A stretch of 64,000 nt of DNA, taken from Streptomyces harbinensis. GTDB taxonomy: Bacteria > Actinomycetota > Actinomycetes > Streptomycetales > Streptomycetaceae. Where the stretch lies: positions 748,576 to 812,575 of the forward strand of contig NZ_FPAB01000002.1 of the NCBI RefSeq assembly GCF_900116145.1, in the 5' to 3' direction. Numbering within the stretch: position 1 is the first letter of the stretch; every line of letters begins with the position of its first letter. Below are positions 1-13,600 of this stretch, piece by piece. Below the pieces are notes generated by a model. It made no database searches and was not told the DNA's origin. It saw nothing but the letters and a program-made list of their open reading frames with translations. The translations under genes and the position numbers were made by a program.

Positions 1-2663
<2,663 letters not shown>

Positions 2664-3613
2664 CGGTGCAACTCCTCGGATCAAGAGGTGAGCTGATGGA
2701 ACCGGCCCCCGGTCCGGGAGGGGCGGACATGCGCGGGCCGTGCGGTGCGGCGCGCGGCGCGTCCGGCTTACGGGCCGGGGTCGTCCTCCCCGTCCGTGGG
2801 CCCGGATCGGCGGTGCCGGAGCCGGCCCGCGAGCCGCGCCGACGCGGGCGCGGCCGTGCGGAACCGGTGGTGCGCGTGGTGCGGGCTCCGTCGCGATGAC
2901 GTGCGGATTCCACGGGTCGCGTGACGAGGTGACATCGTTCCGGAGGGTCCGGTCCTCGGGGGCGGAAATCTCTCCGGCCCGGGGGGCGTGCTGGGGTGAG
3001 CGGTGCGGCCGTGGCCCGTCGGGGGCGGAAGTCCTCCCCGGGGAAGCCATGTTCGATATGCCGGACGCCGACCGGCCTATCAGACAGCTTGGATGATGGG
3101 GCATGGCCCCAGCCGCGTCAATGGCCCGGACCGGATTCGTCGCCGGCCCATGGCGCCCGGCTCCACGGGCAGCCGGAACCCGGTGTGACCGGCCCGCCGT
3201 CCGGGCCTTCCCGAGCCCGTTCCGACTCCCGGTGCGTCCGCAGGTTCCGGTCGCCCCACAGGCTTGACGGAGCGCCCCGGCGCTCCTAGCGTTCCGCAGC
3301 GACGCATCCGTCGGCGGTCCCGCGCCCGGGGCCCGGCTCCGCCGTATCGGGGCGAAGGTCTTTCACACACCCGAATGGGAGCGCTCCCGCGCCCGTGCAG
3401 ACGCCGAACACGGGACTGCGGCGCTCCCCGCAGCCGGAAGAGAGGTGGGTACGCAGCCGAGGCCCCCGCTGAGAGCACGTCGATCACCGCCGCCGCGGTA
3501 CATCAGAAGGTGCGGCGACCGGACCCGGGCCGAGACCCGGTGCAGACCGCCGGCCGTCACGGAAGAGACCGGTGCCCCGGGAAGACCTCCCGGAACACCG
3601 GCCCCTCGCACCG
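2664..3613. other. Non-coding interval of about 950 bases
   Basis: No frame here has a credible gene: the open frames are Arg/Pro/Gly-rich, overlap one another and lack ribosome sites. The part next to 2664 must hold the promoter of the hydrolase-xylanase pair, but I see no clear -35/-10 pair. The only recognisable element is a CebR-type palindrome at 3376-3389. Confidence 0.6.
3376..3389. promoter_or_regulatory. CebR-type operator TGGGAGCGCTCCCG
   Basis: Fourteen bases matching the Streptomyces CebR consensus TGGGAGCGCTCCCA at 13 positions, with a perfect 12-bp palindrome GGGAGCGCTCCC at its centre. CebR represses cellulose and cello-oligosaccharide genes. The site is about 710 bp upstream of the hydrolase start and over 200 bp beyond the tRNA-Pro 3' end, so its target is unclear. 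Confidence 0.5.
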
Positions 3614-3687
<74 letters not shown>

Positions 3688-3872
3688 GTGTCGACCGCGA
3701 GCCAGAAGTCTAACGCAGCCGCAGGTCAGGGCGGTCACGGGGGAGTGGCGCCGCGGCTGCCCGCCGGGCCCGGAGGCGTGCGCCGGCTCCGGCGGTGCGC
3801 CGCGCGGGGGTGTGAACGCGCCGGGAGGGAGCAGAAGTACTACCCCGGTCCGCTGACACCCAGGAGGTCGCC

Positions 3873-4139
3873 ATGGATCCCGCCCCCGCTCCCGCCATCA
3901 CCGCGTTCCACGTGCGGACGCTGCTCGACTCGCCGGCCGAGGAGCCCGTGCTGTACATCGACACCAAGGAGGCGCCCCGTATCGAGGTGTGGACGGCGGA
4001 CGACATCCGGCGCTCCACGATCGTGGTCACCCGCCGGGAGGTCACCGGCTGGATCGGCGAGGAGCCCGACGACGACGCGATCCACGAGGTGCTGCCCCGG
4101 CTGCAGGACATCGCCGACCGGCTGGCCGGCGGCTCCTGA
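3873..4139 (+). CDS. Small conserved hypothetical protein
   Basis: 88 residues starting at ATG 3873 with AGGAGG at 3862-3867, an ideal spacing. The protein is acidic, with a predicted beta-strand core (VLYIDTKEAPRIEVWT, STIVVTRREVTGWI) followed by a helix (AIHEVLPRLQDIADRLAGG). There is no signal peptide, membrane segment or recognised motif. It resembles the many short cytoplasmic proteins of unknown function in Streptomyces. It lies between the tRNA and an aldo/keto reductase on the same strand, 111 bp apart, so co-transcription is uncertain. Confidence 0.75.
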   Translation: MDPAPAPAITAFHVRTLLDSPAEEPVLYIDTKEAPRIEVWTADDIRRSTIVVTRREVTGWIGEEPDDDAIHEVLPRLQDIADRLAGGS

Positions 4140-4250
4140 CCCGCCGGCACGCCCGCGCGTTCCGCCCTTCGGGCGAGGCCGGGGGCACACGCCGGGCGGC
4201 AGGGGCCCGACGTGCCCGCCCCGCGCGGTGCCCGGCTCTACGGTCAAGGT

Positions 4251-5090
4251 ATGACAGCGACGATCGCTCTGAACGACGGCACCTCCATCCCCCAGCTCGG
4301 CTTCGGCACCTATCTGGTGCCGCCGCAGGACACCCAGGCGATCGTCGGCACGGCCCTGGAGGTCGGGTACCGGCACATCGACACCGCCCAGATGTACGGG
4401 AACGAGGCCGAGGTCGGCCGCGCCGTCGCCGAGAGCGGACTGCCGCGCGGTGAGCTGTACCTCACCAGCAAGCTCGACAACGGCAACCACCGGCCGGACG
4501 ACGTACGGCGCACCTTCGCCGAGTCGCTGGCCAGGCTGGGCGTGGACCGGCTCGACCTGTTCCTGATCCACTGGCCGCTGCCCACCCTGTACGACGGCGA
4601 CTACGTGTCCACCTGGCAGGCGGTCGCCGGGCTCATCGAGGAGGGGACGCTGCGCTCGGCGGGCGTCTCCAACTTCGAGCCGGAGCACCTGGACCGGATC
4701 ATCGGCGAGACCGGGGTCGTCCCCGCCGTCAACCAGATCGAGGTGCACCCCTACTTCCCCAACGAGCGGGCCCGCGCCGCCTCGCTCTCCCACGGCATCG
4801 CCGTCGAGGCGTGGGGGCCGCTCGGCCAGGGCGCCGTCCTCGGGGACGAGGTGATCGCGGGCATCGCCGAGCGCACCGGACGGCCGCCGGCCCAGGTCAT
4901 CCTGCGCTGGCACATCCAGCGCGGGGACATCGTCTTCCCCAAGTCCTCCAGCCGCGCCCGGATGGAGGAGAACTCCCGCATCTTCGACTTCGACCTCTCC
5001 CCGCAGGACATGGCGGCGATCGACGGGCTGGACCAGGGGCCGCAGGGCCGCGGCGGCCCGGACCCCAACACGTTCGCCTACCTGCCCTGA
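4251..5090 (+). CDS. Aldo/keto reductase
   Basis: 279 residues, the usual length for a monomeric NADPH-dependent aldo/keto reductase of the 2,5-diketogluconate reductase type. The catalytic tetrad is complete: Asp44 and Tyr49 in IDTAQMYGNE, Lys74 in LTSKLDN and His107 in FLIHWPL. NADPH-site motifs follow late in the chain (VNQIEVHPYFP, FPKSSSRARMEEN). ATG 4251 is preferred over the in-frame GTG 4212 because homology begins at MTATIALNDG. There is no good ribosome site, but TACGGT at 4239-4244 ends 6 bases before the ATG, so the mRNA may be leaderless. The physiological substrate is unknown; proximity to sugar genes is only suggestive. Confidence 0.93.
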   Translation: MTATIALNDGTSIPQLGFGTYLVPPQDTQAIVGTALEVGYRHIDTAQMYGNEAEVGRAVAESGLPRGELYLTSKLDNGNHRPDDVRRTFAESLARLGVDRLDLFLIHWPLPTLYDGDYVSTWQAVAGLIEEGTLRSAGVSNFEPEHLDRIIGETGVVPAVNQIEVHPYFPNERARAASLSHGIAVEAWGPLGQGAVLGDEVIAGIAERTGRPPAQVILRWHIQRGDIVFPKSSSRARMEENSRIFDFDLSPQDMAAIDGLDQGPQGRGGPDPNTFAYLP

Positions 5091-5195
5091 TCCCCGGCCC
5101 CGGGCGGGTCCGGCCGGGTGCGCCACCGGTTACCCTGTGGATCGTCACACACCGGCACAGGGTGCGCTCCGGGCGGGAGGCAGACCATCGTCACC

Positions 5196-6212
5196 ATGCA
5201 GGACGTCGCCCGGGCCGCCGGCGTGTCGCCGATGACCGTGTCGAACGTCGTCAACAACCGGCCGCATGTGCGGGAGGCGACGCGCGTCAAGGTGCTGGAG
5301 GCGATGGACCGGCTCGGCTACCGGGTCAACATCGCGGCCCGCAATCTGCGGGCCGGCCGGACCCAGACGATCGGTCTCGCGGTCCCCGAGATGGACCGGC
5401 CCTACTTCGCGGAGCTGGCCGCCCGCATCGTCCGGCACGCCCGCGCCGCCGGCTACCGGGTGGTCGTCGAGCAGACGGGGGCGCGGCGGGAGGAGGAACT
5501 GGACGCGATCGCCTGGTCCCGCAACAGCCTGTACGACGGGCTGATCCTCAGCACGGTCGCGCTGGGGCCGGACGACCGTGACCTGCTGCGGGTCGATTTC
5601 CCGGTGGTGATCCTCGGGGAGCGGATCTTCGACGCGCCGGTCGACCACGTCGCCATGCCCAACACCGACGGCGCCCGCACGGCCACCGCGCATCTGATCG
5701 GCAGCGGCTGCCGGCGGATCGCGATGGTCACCGGCCCGGATCTGGAGAGCACCAACATGGCCGGCCTGCGGTACGCCGGGTACCGGGAGGCGCTGCGGGC
5801 GGCGGGGCTGCCGCACGACGAGCGGCTGGTGGTGCGGCTGCCCCGGCTCGATCCGGCGAGCGGTGCCGAGGCGGCGGCGCGGCTGGCCCGGGCGGAGCCC
5901 GGCTGGGACGGGGTCGTCGCCGTCACCGACACGGTCGCCCTGGGGGTGGTGCGCGGGCTCGCCGACGCCGGGCTGCACGTTCCCGGGGACGTGCGGGTGG
6001 TGGGCTTCGACAACACCGAGGCGGGCCGCTTCGCCGTTCCGTCGCTGACCACCGTCGATCCGGACAACGACTGGATCGCCGCCCGCGCGGTCGGGCTGCT
6101 GGTCGGGCGTATCCGGGGGGACGCGGCGCAGGGCCGGCCGCGGGACGTGGTCAGTCCGTTCGGGCTGATCGAGCGGGAGTCCACCGGCGGCGGGCGGCGG
6201 CCGGCCGTCTGA
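5196..6212 (+). CDS. LacI-family transcriptional repressor, probably of the adjacent arabinofuranosidase gene
   Basis: 338 residues from ATG 5196. The N-terminal LacI helix-turn-helix is textbook ([21 protein letters not shown], then the hinge [16 protein letters not shown] at about 50-65), followed by a periplasmic-binding-protein-like effector domain (about 60-330; [20 protein letters not shown] near the end). GGGAGG at 5175-5180 is 15 bases from the ATG, rather far, and no nearer ATG/GTG exists in frame, so the true start is slightly uncertain. The gene ends 76 bp before the GH51 gene, whose promoter holds a perfect LacI-type palindrome; control of that gene by an arabinose-derived ligand is inferred. 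Confidence 0.92.
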   Translation: MQDVARAAGVSPMTVSNVVNNRPHVREATRVKVLEAMDRLGYRVNIAARNLRAGRTQTIGLAVPEMDRPYFAELAARIVRHARAAGYRVVVEQTGARREEELDAIAWSRNSLYDGLILSTVALGPDDRDLLRVDFPVVILGERIFDAPVDHVAMPNTDGARTATAHLIGSGCRRIAMVTGPDLESTNMAGLRYAGYREALRAAGLPHDERLVVRLPRLDPASGAEAAARLARAEPGWDGVVAVTDTVALGVVRGLADAGLHVPGDVRVVGFDNTEAGRFAVPSLTTVDPDNDWIAARAVGLLVGRIRGDAAQGRPRDVVSPFGLIERESTGGGRRPAV

Positions 6213-6222
6213 CGCCCGCCTC

Positions 6223-6261
6223 TTGACACCGGTCGTCGGCCCGGGTTTTTGTATCGATACA
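6223..6261 (+). promoter_or_regulatory. GH51 promoter with LacI-type operator TGTATCGATACA
   Basis: A consensus -35 TTGACA (6223-6228) is followed 17-18 bp later by a T-rich -10 (about 6246-6252). The perfect 12-bp palindrome TGTATCGATACA (6250-6261), with the central CG typical of LacI-family operators, overlaps the end of the -10, so a bound repressor would block RNA polymerase. It lies between the LacI gene and the GH51 start. Confidence 0.72.
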
Positions 6262-6288
6262 CATCACTCTTCCCGACGGAGGCCGTCC

Positions 6289-7833
6289 GTGACCACCACC
6301 CGGGGCACCGCGATCGTCAACCTGGACATCGAGGGCCCGACCATCAGCCGCCATCTGTACGGTCACTTCGCCGAGCACCTGGGCGCCTGCATCTACGGCG
6401 GCTTCTACGTCGGCGAGGACTCCGAGATCCCCCACGAGGGCGGCATCCGGCTGGATGTCGTCGAGGCGCTCCGCGCCCTGGAGATCCCCAACCTGCGCTG
6501 GCCCGGCGGCTGTTTCGCCGACGAGTACCACTGGAAGGACGGCATCGGCCCCAAGGAGAGCCGGCCCAGGATGGTGAACACCCACTGGGGCGACGTCGAG
6601 GAGAACAACCACTTCGGCACCCACGAGTTCCTGGCCCTGTGCGAACTGCTGGGCGCCGAGCCGTACATCAGCGGCAACGTGGGCAGCGGCACCGTCCAGG
6701 AGATGAGCGAGTGGGTCGAATACCTCACCCGGGACGGCGACAGCCCGATGGTGCGGCTGCGCAAGGCGAACGGCCGGGACGAGCCGTGGCGGGTGCGGTT
6801 CTGGGGAATCGGCAACGAGACCTGGGGCTGCGGCGGGAACATGCGCGCCGAGTACTACGCGGACCTCGCCCGCCAGTACGCCACCTACTGCCGCGACCAC
6901 GGTGACAACACGCTCTACCGCATCGCCTCCGGCGCCTCCGACAACGACCTCGCCTGGACCGAGACGCTGATGAAGCAGATCAGCTGCCCCGGCTGCGAGT
7001 TCACCCCGAAGAACTTCTTCCAGGCCCTCTCCCTGCACTACTACACGATGGCCGGCACCTGGGAGGCCAAGGGCAGCGCCACCGAGTTCGACACCGACAC
7101 CTACTACCGCACCCTGGCCGCCGCCCGGCGGATCGACCGGATCATCACCGGCCACTCCACGGTCATGGACCTCTACGACCCGCTGCGCACGGTCGGCCTG
7201 GTGCTGGACGAGTGGGGCACCTGGTGGGACGTGGAGCCGGGCACCAACCCCGGCTTCCTCTTCCAGCAGAACACGCTGCGCGACGCCCTGGTGGCCGGCG
7301 TCCACTTCGACATCTTCCACAAGCACGCCGGGCGCCTGGTCATGGCCAACATCGCGCAGACCGTCAACGTCCTCCAGGCCATGATCCTCACCGACGGGGA
7401 CCGGCTCGTGCGCACCCCCACCTACCACGTCTTCGAGATGAACAAGGGCCACCAGGACGCCACCTCGCTGCCGGTGCATCTGAAGCTCGCCGCCGGCGGC
7501 AGCCACGCCCTGCCCGACGGCAAGGAACTCGACACCCTGTCCGTCTCGGCCAGCACCAAGGACGGCGCCCTGCTGATCTCCCTCAGCAACCTGGACGCGG
7601 ACGCCCCGGCGGAGGTCACCCTCGACCTGCGCGGCGGCTCCGTCGGCACCCCCACCGCCCGGCTGCTGACCGCCGACCGGCCGCAGGTCTTCAACAGCCC
7701 GCAGGATCCCGACGCCGTCGCGCCGCGCCCCTGGGACGAGGGCCTGCGCACCGACTCCGACCGGCCGGGCCTGCTCACCGTCACGCTGCCCGCGCACTCC
7801 TTCGCCACCGTGCGGGCCCCGATCGCCGGCTGA
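6289..7833 (+). CDS. Alpha-L-arabinofuranosidase, GH51
   Basis: 514 residues, the usual GH51 length, removing alpha-L-arabinofuranosyl side groups from arabinoxylan or arabinan oligosaccharides. The GTG start at 6289 has GGAGG at 6278-6282 and puts the protein start at [13 protein letters not shown]. The barrel contains the acid/base Glu177 in GIGNETWG and the nucleophile Glu308 in VLDEWGTWW; the C-terminal beta-sandwich (about 390-510) ends ARLLTAD...[11 protein letters not shown]. There is no signal peptide, so it acts inside the cell on imported oligosaccharides. It is the apparent target of the upstream LacI regulator, and pairs functionally with the secreted xylanase at the window start. 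Confidence 0.96.
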   Translation: MTTTRGTAIVNLDIEGPTISRHLYGHFAEHLGACIYGGFYVGEDSEIPHEGGIRLDVVEALRALEIPNLRWPGGCFADEYHWKDGIGPKESRPRMVNTHWGDVEENNHFGTHEFLALCELLGAEPYISGNVGSGTVQEMSEWVEYLTRDGDSPMVRLRKANGRDEPWRVRFWGIGNETWGCGGNMRAEYYADLARQYATYCRDHGDNTLYRIASGASDNDLAWTETLMKQISCPGCEFTPKNFFQALSLHYYTMAGTWEAKGSATEFDTDTYYRTLAAARRIDRIITGHSTVMDLYDPLRTVGLVLDEWGTWWDVEPGTNPGFLFQQNTLRDALVAGVHFDIFHKHAGRLVMANIAQTVNVLQAMILTDGDRLVRTPTYHVFEMNKGHQDATSLPVHLKLAAGGSHALPDGKELDTLSVSASTKDGALLISLSNLDADAPAEVTLDLRGGSVGTPTARLLTADRPQVFNSPQDPDAVAPRPWDEGLRTDSDRPGLLTVTLPAHSFATVRAPIAG

Positions 7834-7853
7834 CCCGGGAACCCCGGCACGTG

Positions 7854-7890
7854 CCGGCGGCCGGCCCCCGAAACGGGGGCCGGCCGCCGG
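7854..7890. terminator. Bidirectional terminator between convergent GH51 and GH81 genes
   Basis: A perfect 17-bp inverted repeat (7854-7870 with 7874-7890) with an AAA loop, lying between two convergent stop codons. It can act for both transcripts. Confidence 0.85.
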
Positions 7891-7912
7891 CGGACCGGGG
7901 CGGGGGAGCGCG

Positions 7913-10195
7913 TCAGCCGTTCGAGGTGGCGGACGAACGGGCCGGCACGGTGAGGGTGGTGCCGTCCGAGAACGTCACCGTCCGCTCCGCGTCGGCGTGG
8001 TTGTGCGCCGTGTAGGTGCGCACCCCGTCCTTCTCGAACACCGCGGCGGTGGGAATGTCCGCCGTCACGTCCAGGTTGGGCGTGCCGACCGCGGCCAGGG
8101 TGGTGATCCAGTGGTAGGTGTGGGCCCGGGTCGCCCCGGCCTCCGGCTCGTACGCGTCGCCGTCCGCGTCGTAGGAGGACTTGGCGGTCGCCGGGTCGGC
8201 GAGGGCCTGGAACTGCCAGAGCAGGTCACGCCACTCCTCGAACGGGCCGCCGTTCTGCTCCACCAGGTGCGTCAGGTTCCGCTCGACGGCCTGCGGGTCG
8301 GCCGCCAGATGCAGCGAACCACCGGTCACCGGCAGCACGTTGATGCCGTGGATCTCCTCCGGGTTGGCGGTCCACCACGTGGAGTAGGCGGCGCCGGAGC
8401 CCCACACCATGCCGACGATCGGGTGCGTGTAGTCCTCGGGGTACACCTCCTGGTCGGCGTCGAACCAGTACTGGCGGATCGACTCGGCCTCGGTGGTCAG
8501 CAGGAAGACGCCCAGATCGCGCAGTTCGTCGTCGCCGGTGGCCGAGCCCCACAGGATGAGGCCGACGCTGAGGTTGATGGACTCCGAGGACGACTCCTGG
8601 TTGTTGCCGGCGGCGAAGCCCTGGTGACCGGCGGCCCAGCTGTGCCCCGCGTACGGGTCGAAGCCCCGCAGGAACGGGTAACGGTCGTCGTCGCGCGCCG
8701 GGTTGGCGGTGTCCCGGATCAGCTCGTGGACCATGCCGCCCCACGCGGACTGCTCGGCCCACGCGGGGTCGAACTGCGCGACGACGGCGGCGGCCATCAC
8801 GAAGTAGCTGTAGTGGAAGTGGTGGTCGTTCAGCTCGGTGTCGCTGCCGTAGGACGCCGGGTAGCCGGTGAGCGTGGACCAGTCGGAGTCGTAGGAGAAC
8901 TCGGCCGCACCGCCGACGGTGAACCATTCCTCCAGCCGGTCCTTGATCAGCGTCAGCAGCCGGTCGCGGGAGGCGTCGTCGCCGGCCTGGTCGGCGATGG
9001 TGGTGAGCTGCGCCAGCTTGCCGAGCTGCTTGCCGGTCCAGTAGGTGTCGGTGGCGCCCTCGAACGGGTCCTCCGCGCCGAGCACGTCGGCGATGTAGCC
9101 GGCGAGCCGGCCCTCGTCGACCGCGTCGCTCTCCGGCAGGACCGGCAGCACACCGGGGACGGTCTGGGTGGTGGTGAACGAGGCGCCCTCGCGGACCTTC
9201 ATCGTGCCGCGCGGCGAGACGTACTCGTGGTCCAGCAGCGCGTCGTCGGTGTGCAGCCACTGGTGGCGGTAGAGCGCCTGGAGGGTGCCGGTCTCGGAGC
9301 CCTCGCGGGCCTCGGTCTCCAGCGTGTAGGTGGCGTTGACCTCGCCGGCGGCCGTGTCGTACTCCCACGACACCTGGGAGCCGGTGACGAAGCTGAAGGC
9401 GTACTGGGCGTAGGTGTCCAGCGCCTCCTGCTCGGGCAGCAGCGCGACCGAGTAGTAGTCGTTGTCGCCGAGCGCGGCCGTCACCGAGGTGCCGGAGACG
9501 TTCCAGTCGCTGCCGCTGGGGGCGAACAGCGCGTAGTGGTTGCCGGCGACGGTCACGCCGAGGATGTTGCCGTCGTCGGCGAAGACCTCGGGGGTGCCGT
9601 TGGTGATGATCTCGGCGTCACCGCCGTCCGCCTCGGCGTACACGTACGGCAGGCCGTGCCCGATGGTGGCGCGCAGTTCGCGGTCGCCGTCGCCCCAGTA
9701 GGGGGTGACGGTCCAGTCGGACCAGCCGTCCGCCCGGACGTCGGGCGCGTCGAGGCCGGTGACGCTGAGGGTGAGGTCGGCGGTGTGCGCGAACTCGTAC
9801 TGCCGTCCCTCGCCGACGATGGTGTGGGCCGTGGGGTGACCCACCTGGAGGCCCTCGGCGACGGCCTGGTAGGTGAGGGGGTGCCCGTACATCGGCTGGG
9901 AGTACGGGTTGTCGGGGTAGCGCTTGAAGACGAGCGAGGACCACCACTCGTTGGTGGGGACCGGCTCTCCGGCGACCGCGTCGGTGACCTGCGGCAGGAC
10001 CGGGGTGCCCATGTTGTCGGTGGGTCCCTGGGTGCCGGCCGGGCGGGAGTCGGAGTAACTGCCGTTGCCGACCGGGATCTCCGCGGCGGTGGCGGACGGG
10101 ATGACCAGGGCTCCGGTGACGGCTGCCGCCGTCGCCGCCGCCGCGGTGGTCAGGGCGATCCGGCGTCGTCGCCGGTTCACGCGATGCTTGCTCAT
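7913..10195 (-). CDS. Secreted endo-1,3-beta-glucanase, GH81
   Basis: 760 residues, starting MSKHRVNRRRRRIALTTAAA with a Tat/Sec-like signal peptide ending near SATAAE. The rest is a single GH81 catalytic region: the N-terminal beta-sandwich motif VPTNEWWSSLVF (about 80-90), a YGHPLTYQ strand, and the (alpha/alpha)6 part with HHFHYSYFVMAAA, the glutamate-rich catalytic GNNQESSSESINL (about residues 530-542) and GMVWGSGAAYSTWW. The family hydrolyses beta-1,3-glucan such as fungal wall glucan or callose. It is divergent from the GH92 gene with a shared 469-bp upstream region, which suggests joint use on fungal or yeast walls. No separate carbohydrate-binding module is seen. Confidence 0.95.
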   Translation of the reverse strand: MSKHRVNRRRRRIALTTAAAATAAAVTGALVIPSATAAEIPVGNGSYSDSRPAGTQGPTDNMGTPVLPQVTDAVAGEPVPTNEWWSSLVFKRYPDNPYSQPMYGHPLTYQAVAEGLQVGHPTAHTIVGEGRQYEFAHTADLTLSVTGLDAPDVRADGWSDWTVTPYWGDGDRELRATIGHGLPYVYAEADGGDAEIITNGTPEVFADDGNILGVTVAGNHYALFAPSGSDWNVSGTSVTAALGDNDYYSVALLPEQEALDTYAQYAFSFVTGSQVSWEYDTAAGEVNATYTLETEAREGSETGTLQALYRHQWLHTDDALLDHEYVSPRGTMKVREGASFTTTQTVPGVLPVLPESDAVDEGRLAGYIADVLGAEDPFEGATDTYWTGKQLGKLAQLTTIADQAGDDASRDRLLTLIKDRLEEWFTVGGAAEFSYDSDWSTLTGYPASYGSDTELNDHHFHYSYFVMAAAVVAQFDPAWAEQSAWGGMVHELIRDTANPARDDDRYPFLRGFDPYAGHSWAAGHQGFAAGNNQESSSESINLSVGLILWGSATGDDELRDLGVFLLTTEAESIRQYWFDADQEVYPEDYTHPIVGMVWGSGAAYSTWWTANPEEIHGINVLPVTGGSLHLAADPQAVERNLTHLVEQNGGPFEEWRDLLWQFQALADPATAKSSYDADGDAYEPEAGATRAHTYHWITTLAAVGTPNLDVTADIPTAAVFEKDGVRTYTAHNHADAERTVTFSDGTTLTVPARSSATSNG

Positions 10196-10664
10196 CTGCT
10201 ACCTCAGGTGCGTGGGGGGAAGACGGGCAGGGCCGGACGTGTGGGACCGGCGTTCGCGAAGGTAGGAGGGTGCCGACGGCCTGTCAACGGAGCACGACCG
10301 GTTGCCGCCGCCGGGCCGGGACCGGGGGAGAGGGGAGGAACCGCAGGTGGGAAGGGGTGCGGGCGGCCGTGCCCGGGGCGGAGGCGGCCGGTGGAACGGC
10401 GGAAGATCAGTGTCGGCTCAGCCGCGCTTAAGAAGCGGTTAAGCCGCCACGGCCCCGGCGTGGTCGCCGGTATCCCCGTCCGCGACGGGAGACGGATCAG
10501 CCAGGAAAGGACGATCATCCGCCGTTCACAGGCAATCAAGTTGCTGTTCGCGGCGGAAGGAAACGGTCTAAGGCGATCCCCGTGTCGAAGGCTGCCCACG
10601 GTCCCCGATGGCGCGGCCACGCGGCCGGAGCACCGCCCAGGCAGCCGAGCAGTGAAGAGGCATC
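10196..10664. promoter_or_regulatory. Divergent GH81/GH92 promoter region with GCTTAA inverted repeat
   Basis: A 469-bp intergenic region that must hold both promoters. The most regular element is an inverted repeat GCTTAA (10426-10431) - 7 bp - TTAAGC (10439-10444), unusually AT-rich for this DNA and a candidate operator. I could not assign -35/-10 pairs with confidence. Confidence 0.4.
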
Positions 10665-13600
10665 ATGTTTCGTTTCCGACGGCGTCGGAACCAGCACATC
10701 GGAAAGAGAGCCGTCTCGGCGGCCGTCGCCGCCGCCCTGGTGGCCGGGCTCGGCCAGGTCGCCTCCGCACCGGGCGCCACCGCCCGCGACCAGGACACCG
10801 GCGCCGCGCAGCTCAGCCCGTTCGACGCGGTGGACCAGTTCATCGGCACCCGCCACGACACCACCCAGAACAAGGGCAACAGCGCCTACGGCAACACCTG
10901 GCCGGGCGCGACACTGCCCTTCGGCATGGTCCAGTTCACCCCCACCACGCACCACACCAGCGGCGGCGACAACTGGGGCGGGTACGAGTACGGCGCCGAC
11001 CAGCTGCGCGGATTCGGCCTCACCCGGCTCTCCGGCACCGGCTGCGCCAACAACAACGGCGCCTTCGACGTCCCCGTCCTGCCGTACACCGGCCGGCTGA
11101 CCGCCGACCACGCGCTGCCGACCTCGCCCGCCGACGGCATCCGCGACTACTACCTGGACTTCTCCCACGACAACGAGCACGCCGAGCCCGGCCACTACGC
11201 GGTCGGCCTGGACAACGGCACCGACGTCGCCCTGACCGCCACCCCCCGCACCGGCGTCGCCACCTTCGACTTCCCCGACGACCGGGACTCCGCCACCCTC
11301 ATCTTCGACGTGGCCGGCTCCAACAACGGCTCCAGCGCGAGCGCGGTCACCGTCGCGGGCGACACCGTCTCCGGCTGGACCGAGACGCGCACCGTCTGCG
11401 GCGGCGGCAGCTACCGCGTCCACTTCTCCGCCACCTTCGACACCCCCCTCGCCTCGCACGGCACCTGGAGCGGCTCGGAGGTCACCCCCGGCGGCACGGA
11501 GGCCGCCTCGACCTTCAGCCACGGCTCGGGCGCCTTCGTCACCTTCCCGCGGGGCGCCGAGGTCACCGCCCGGATCGGCATCTCCTACGTCAGCGTGGAG
11601 AACGCCGCGCTCAACGCCGCCACCGAAACCGGCGACCGCACTCCGGAAGCGCTGCGCGCGCAGGCCGCCGCGGCCTGGCGGGACGCCCTGGGCACCGTCC
11701 AGGTCACCGGCGGCGACGACGCCCGGCGCACCGTCTTCTACACGGCGCTGTACCACGCGCTGCTGCACCCCAACCTGTACGACGACGTCAACGGCGAGTA
11801 CCTCGGCTACGACGGCACCGTCCGGCGCGTCGCCGAGGGCCGCCACCAGTACGCCACGTACTCCGGCTGGGACGCCTACCGCGGCCACGCCCAGCTGATC
11901 GCGCTGCTCTTCCCCGAGGTCGGCTCGGACATCAACCAGTCCCTGACGGACCTGGCGACCCAGACCGGCCGCTGGCCCAACTGGCCGCACAACGGCGTCT
12001 CCCAGCAGAAGATGAGCGGCGACGGCCTCCAGGTGATGCTGGCCTCGATCGACGCGTTCGGCAGCACCGACTACGACCGCGAGGCCGCGCTCGCCTCCAT
12101 GGTCGCCACCCAGACGCTGCCCGCCGACCGCAGCAACCGCGCGCACCTGCACCAGTACGCGGGCCTGGGCTGGGTCGAGAGCCGCAACGGCGACGTCGCC
12201 ACCTCCAGGACGCTGGAGTACGCCATCAACGACTTCGCGATCGCCCAACTGGCCGCCCGGCTCGGGGACGAGGACAACCACCGCCGGTTCATGACCCGCG
12301 CGCAGCACTGGCAGAACCTCTTCGACCCGGTCAGCGGCCACATCCGGCCCCGCGATCGCAACGGCTTCGACCGCGGCTTCAACCTCGGCGAACGCGGCGA
12401 CCAGTTCGAGCAGTCCACCGGCTACCAGTACGGCTGGCTCGTCCCGCACAACCTGGCGGCCCTCATCGAGCGCCGGGGCGGCACCGAGGCCGTCGCCGCA
12501 CAGCTCGACACCTTCTTCACCGAGCTGGACGCCGGCGTGTACGACACCCCGTACGCCTACCTCAGCAACGAGGGCGACTTCCACACCCCCTGGATCTACA
12601 ACTGGCTGCGCCGGCCCGCTTCGACCACCGATGTGCTGTACCGCGCCGCCGAGGAGATGTTCGACACCTCGCCGAGCGGCCTGCCCGGCAACGACGACCT
12701 CGGCGCGCTCTCCGCCTGGTACGTGTGGGCCGCGATCGGCCTGCACCCCTCGGTGTACGGCACCGCCGACCTCGCCGTCTCCTCCCCGATGTTCGAGCGG
12801 GTGCTGATCGACAGCGCCGGCAGCGACCGCGCCATCGCCATCGAGGCGCCCGGCGCCGGAACGGAGCAGCGCTACATCCGCTCCCTCGCCGTCAACGGCA
12901 CCGACTCCACCGCCTCCTGGCTCCCGGAGAGCTTCACCCGGACCGGCGGCACCCTGGACTTCACCCTGGGCACCACCCCCGGCACCTGGGGCACCGGCCC
13001 CGACGACGTGCCGCCCTCCTACGGCGACCGGCAGGACGCGTACAACAACATCGGCACCACGGCGGACGGCCGCGGCGCCACCGGCATGCTGGACGCCTCC
13101 GGCAACAGCCTCTCCCGCGACCACCTGGCCGCCGCCGGAGCCGGCCCGGGCGCCGCGCTGACGGTGCCGGAGACCGACACCGTCTTCCACTGGCCCGACA
13201 CCCCGGCGGGCGAGCCCGACAACTGGGTGCCGCACGGCCAGCGCGTGGACCTCGGCGGACGCCACGGCGCGTCGGTGTCCTTCCTCGGCCTGGCCACCAA
13301 CGGCCCGGCCGAGGGCACAGCCACCGTTCTCTACACGGACGGCTCCACCCAGGAGGTGCCGGTCCAATTCACCGACTGGACCCCGGGCACCGCCTACCGC
13401 TTCGGCAATGTGCCGGTGGTCACCGTCCCCGGCCGCAACCGCGCGGACGGCGGGCAGGACACCACCGAGGCGAAGGTCTTCGCCACCGCGCCGGCCGCCA
13501 TCGACCCGGACCGGGCCGTCGAGGCCGTCCGGCTGCCGGAGGGCTCCGACCGGGGCGTCATGCACATCTTCGACGTGGCGCTCAGCGACACGGCACCGCC

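Noticed and set aside
5187..5195. ATC at 5187 as a non-standard start of the LacI gene
   Set aside because: Its spacing to GGGAGG is good, but ATC starts are exceptional and ATG 5196 already gives a normal LacI N-terminus.
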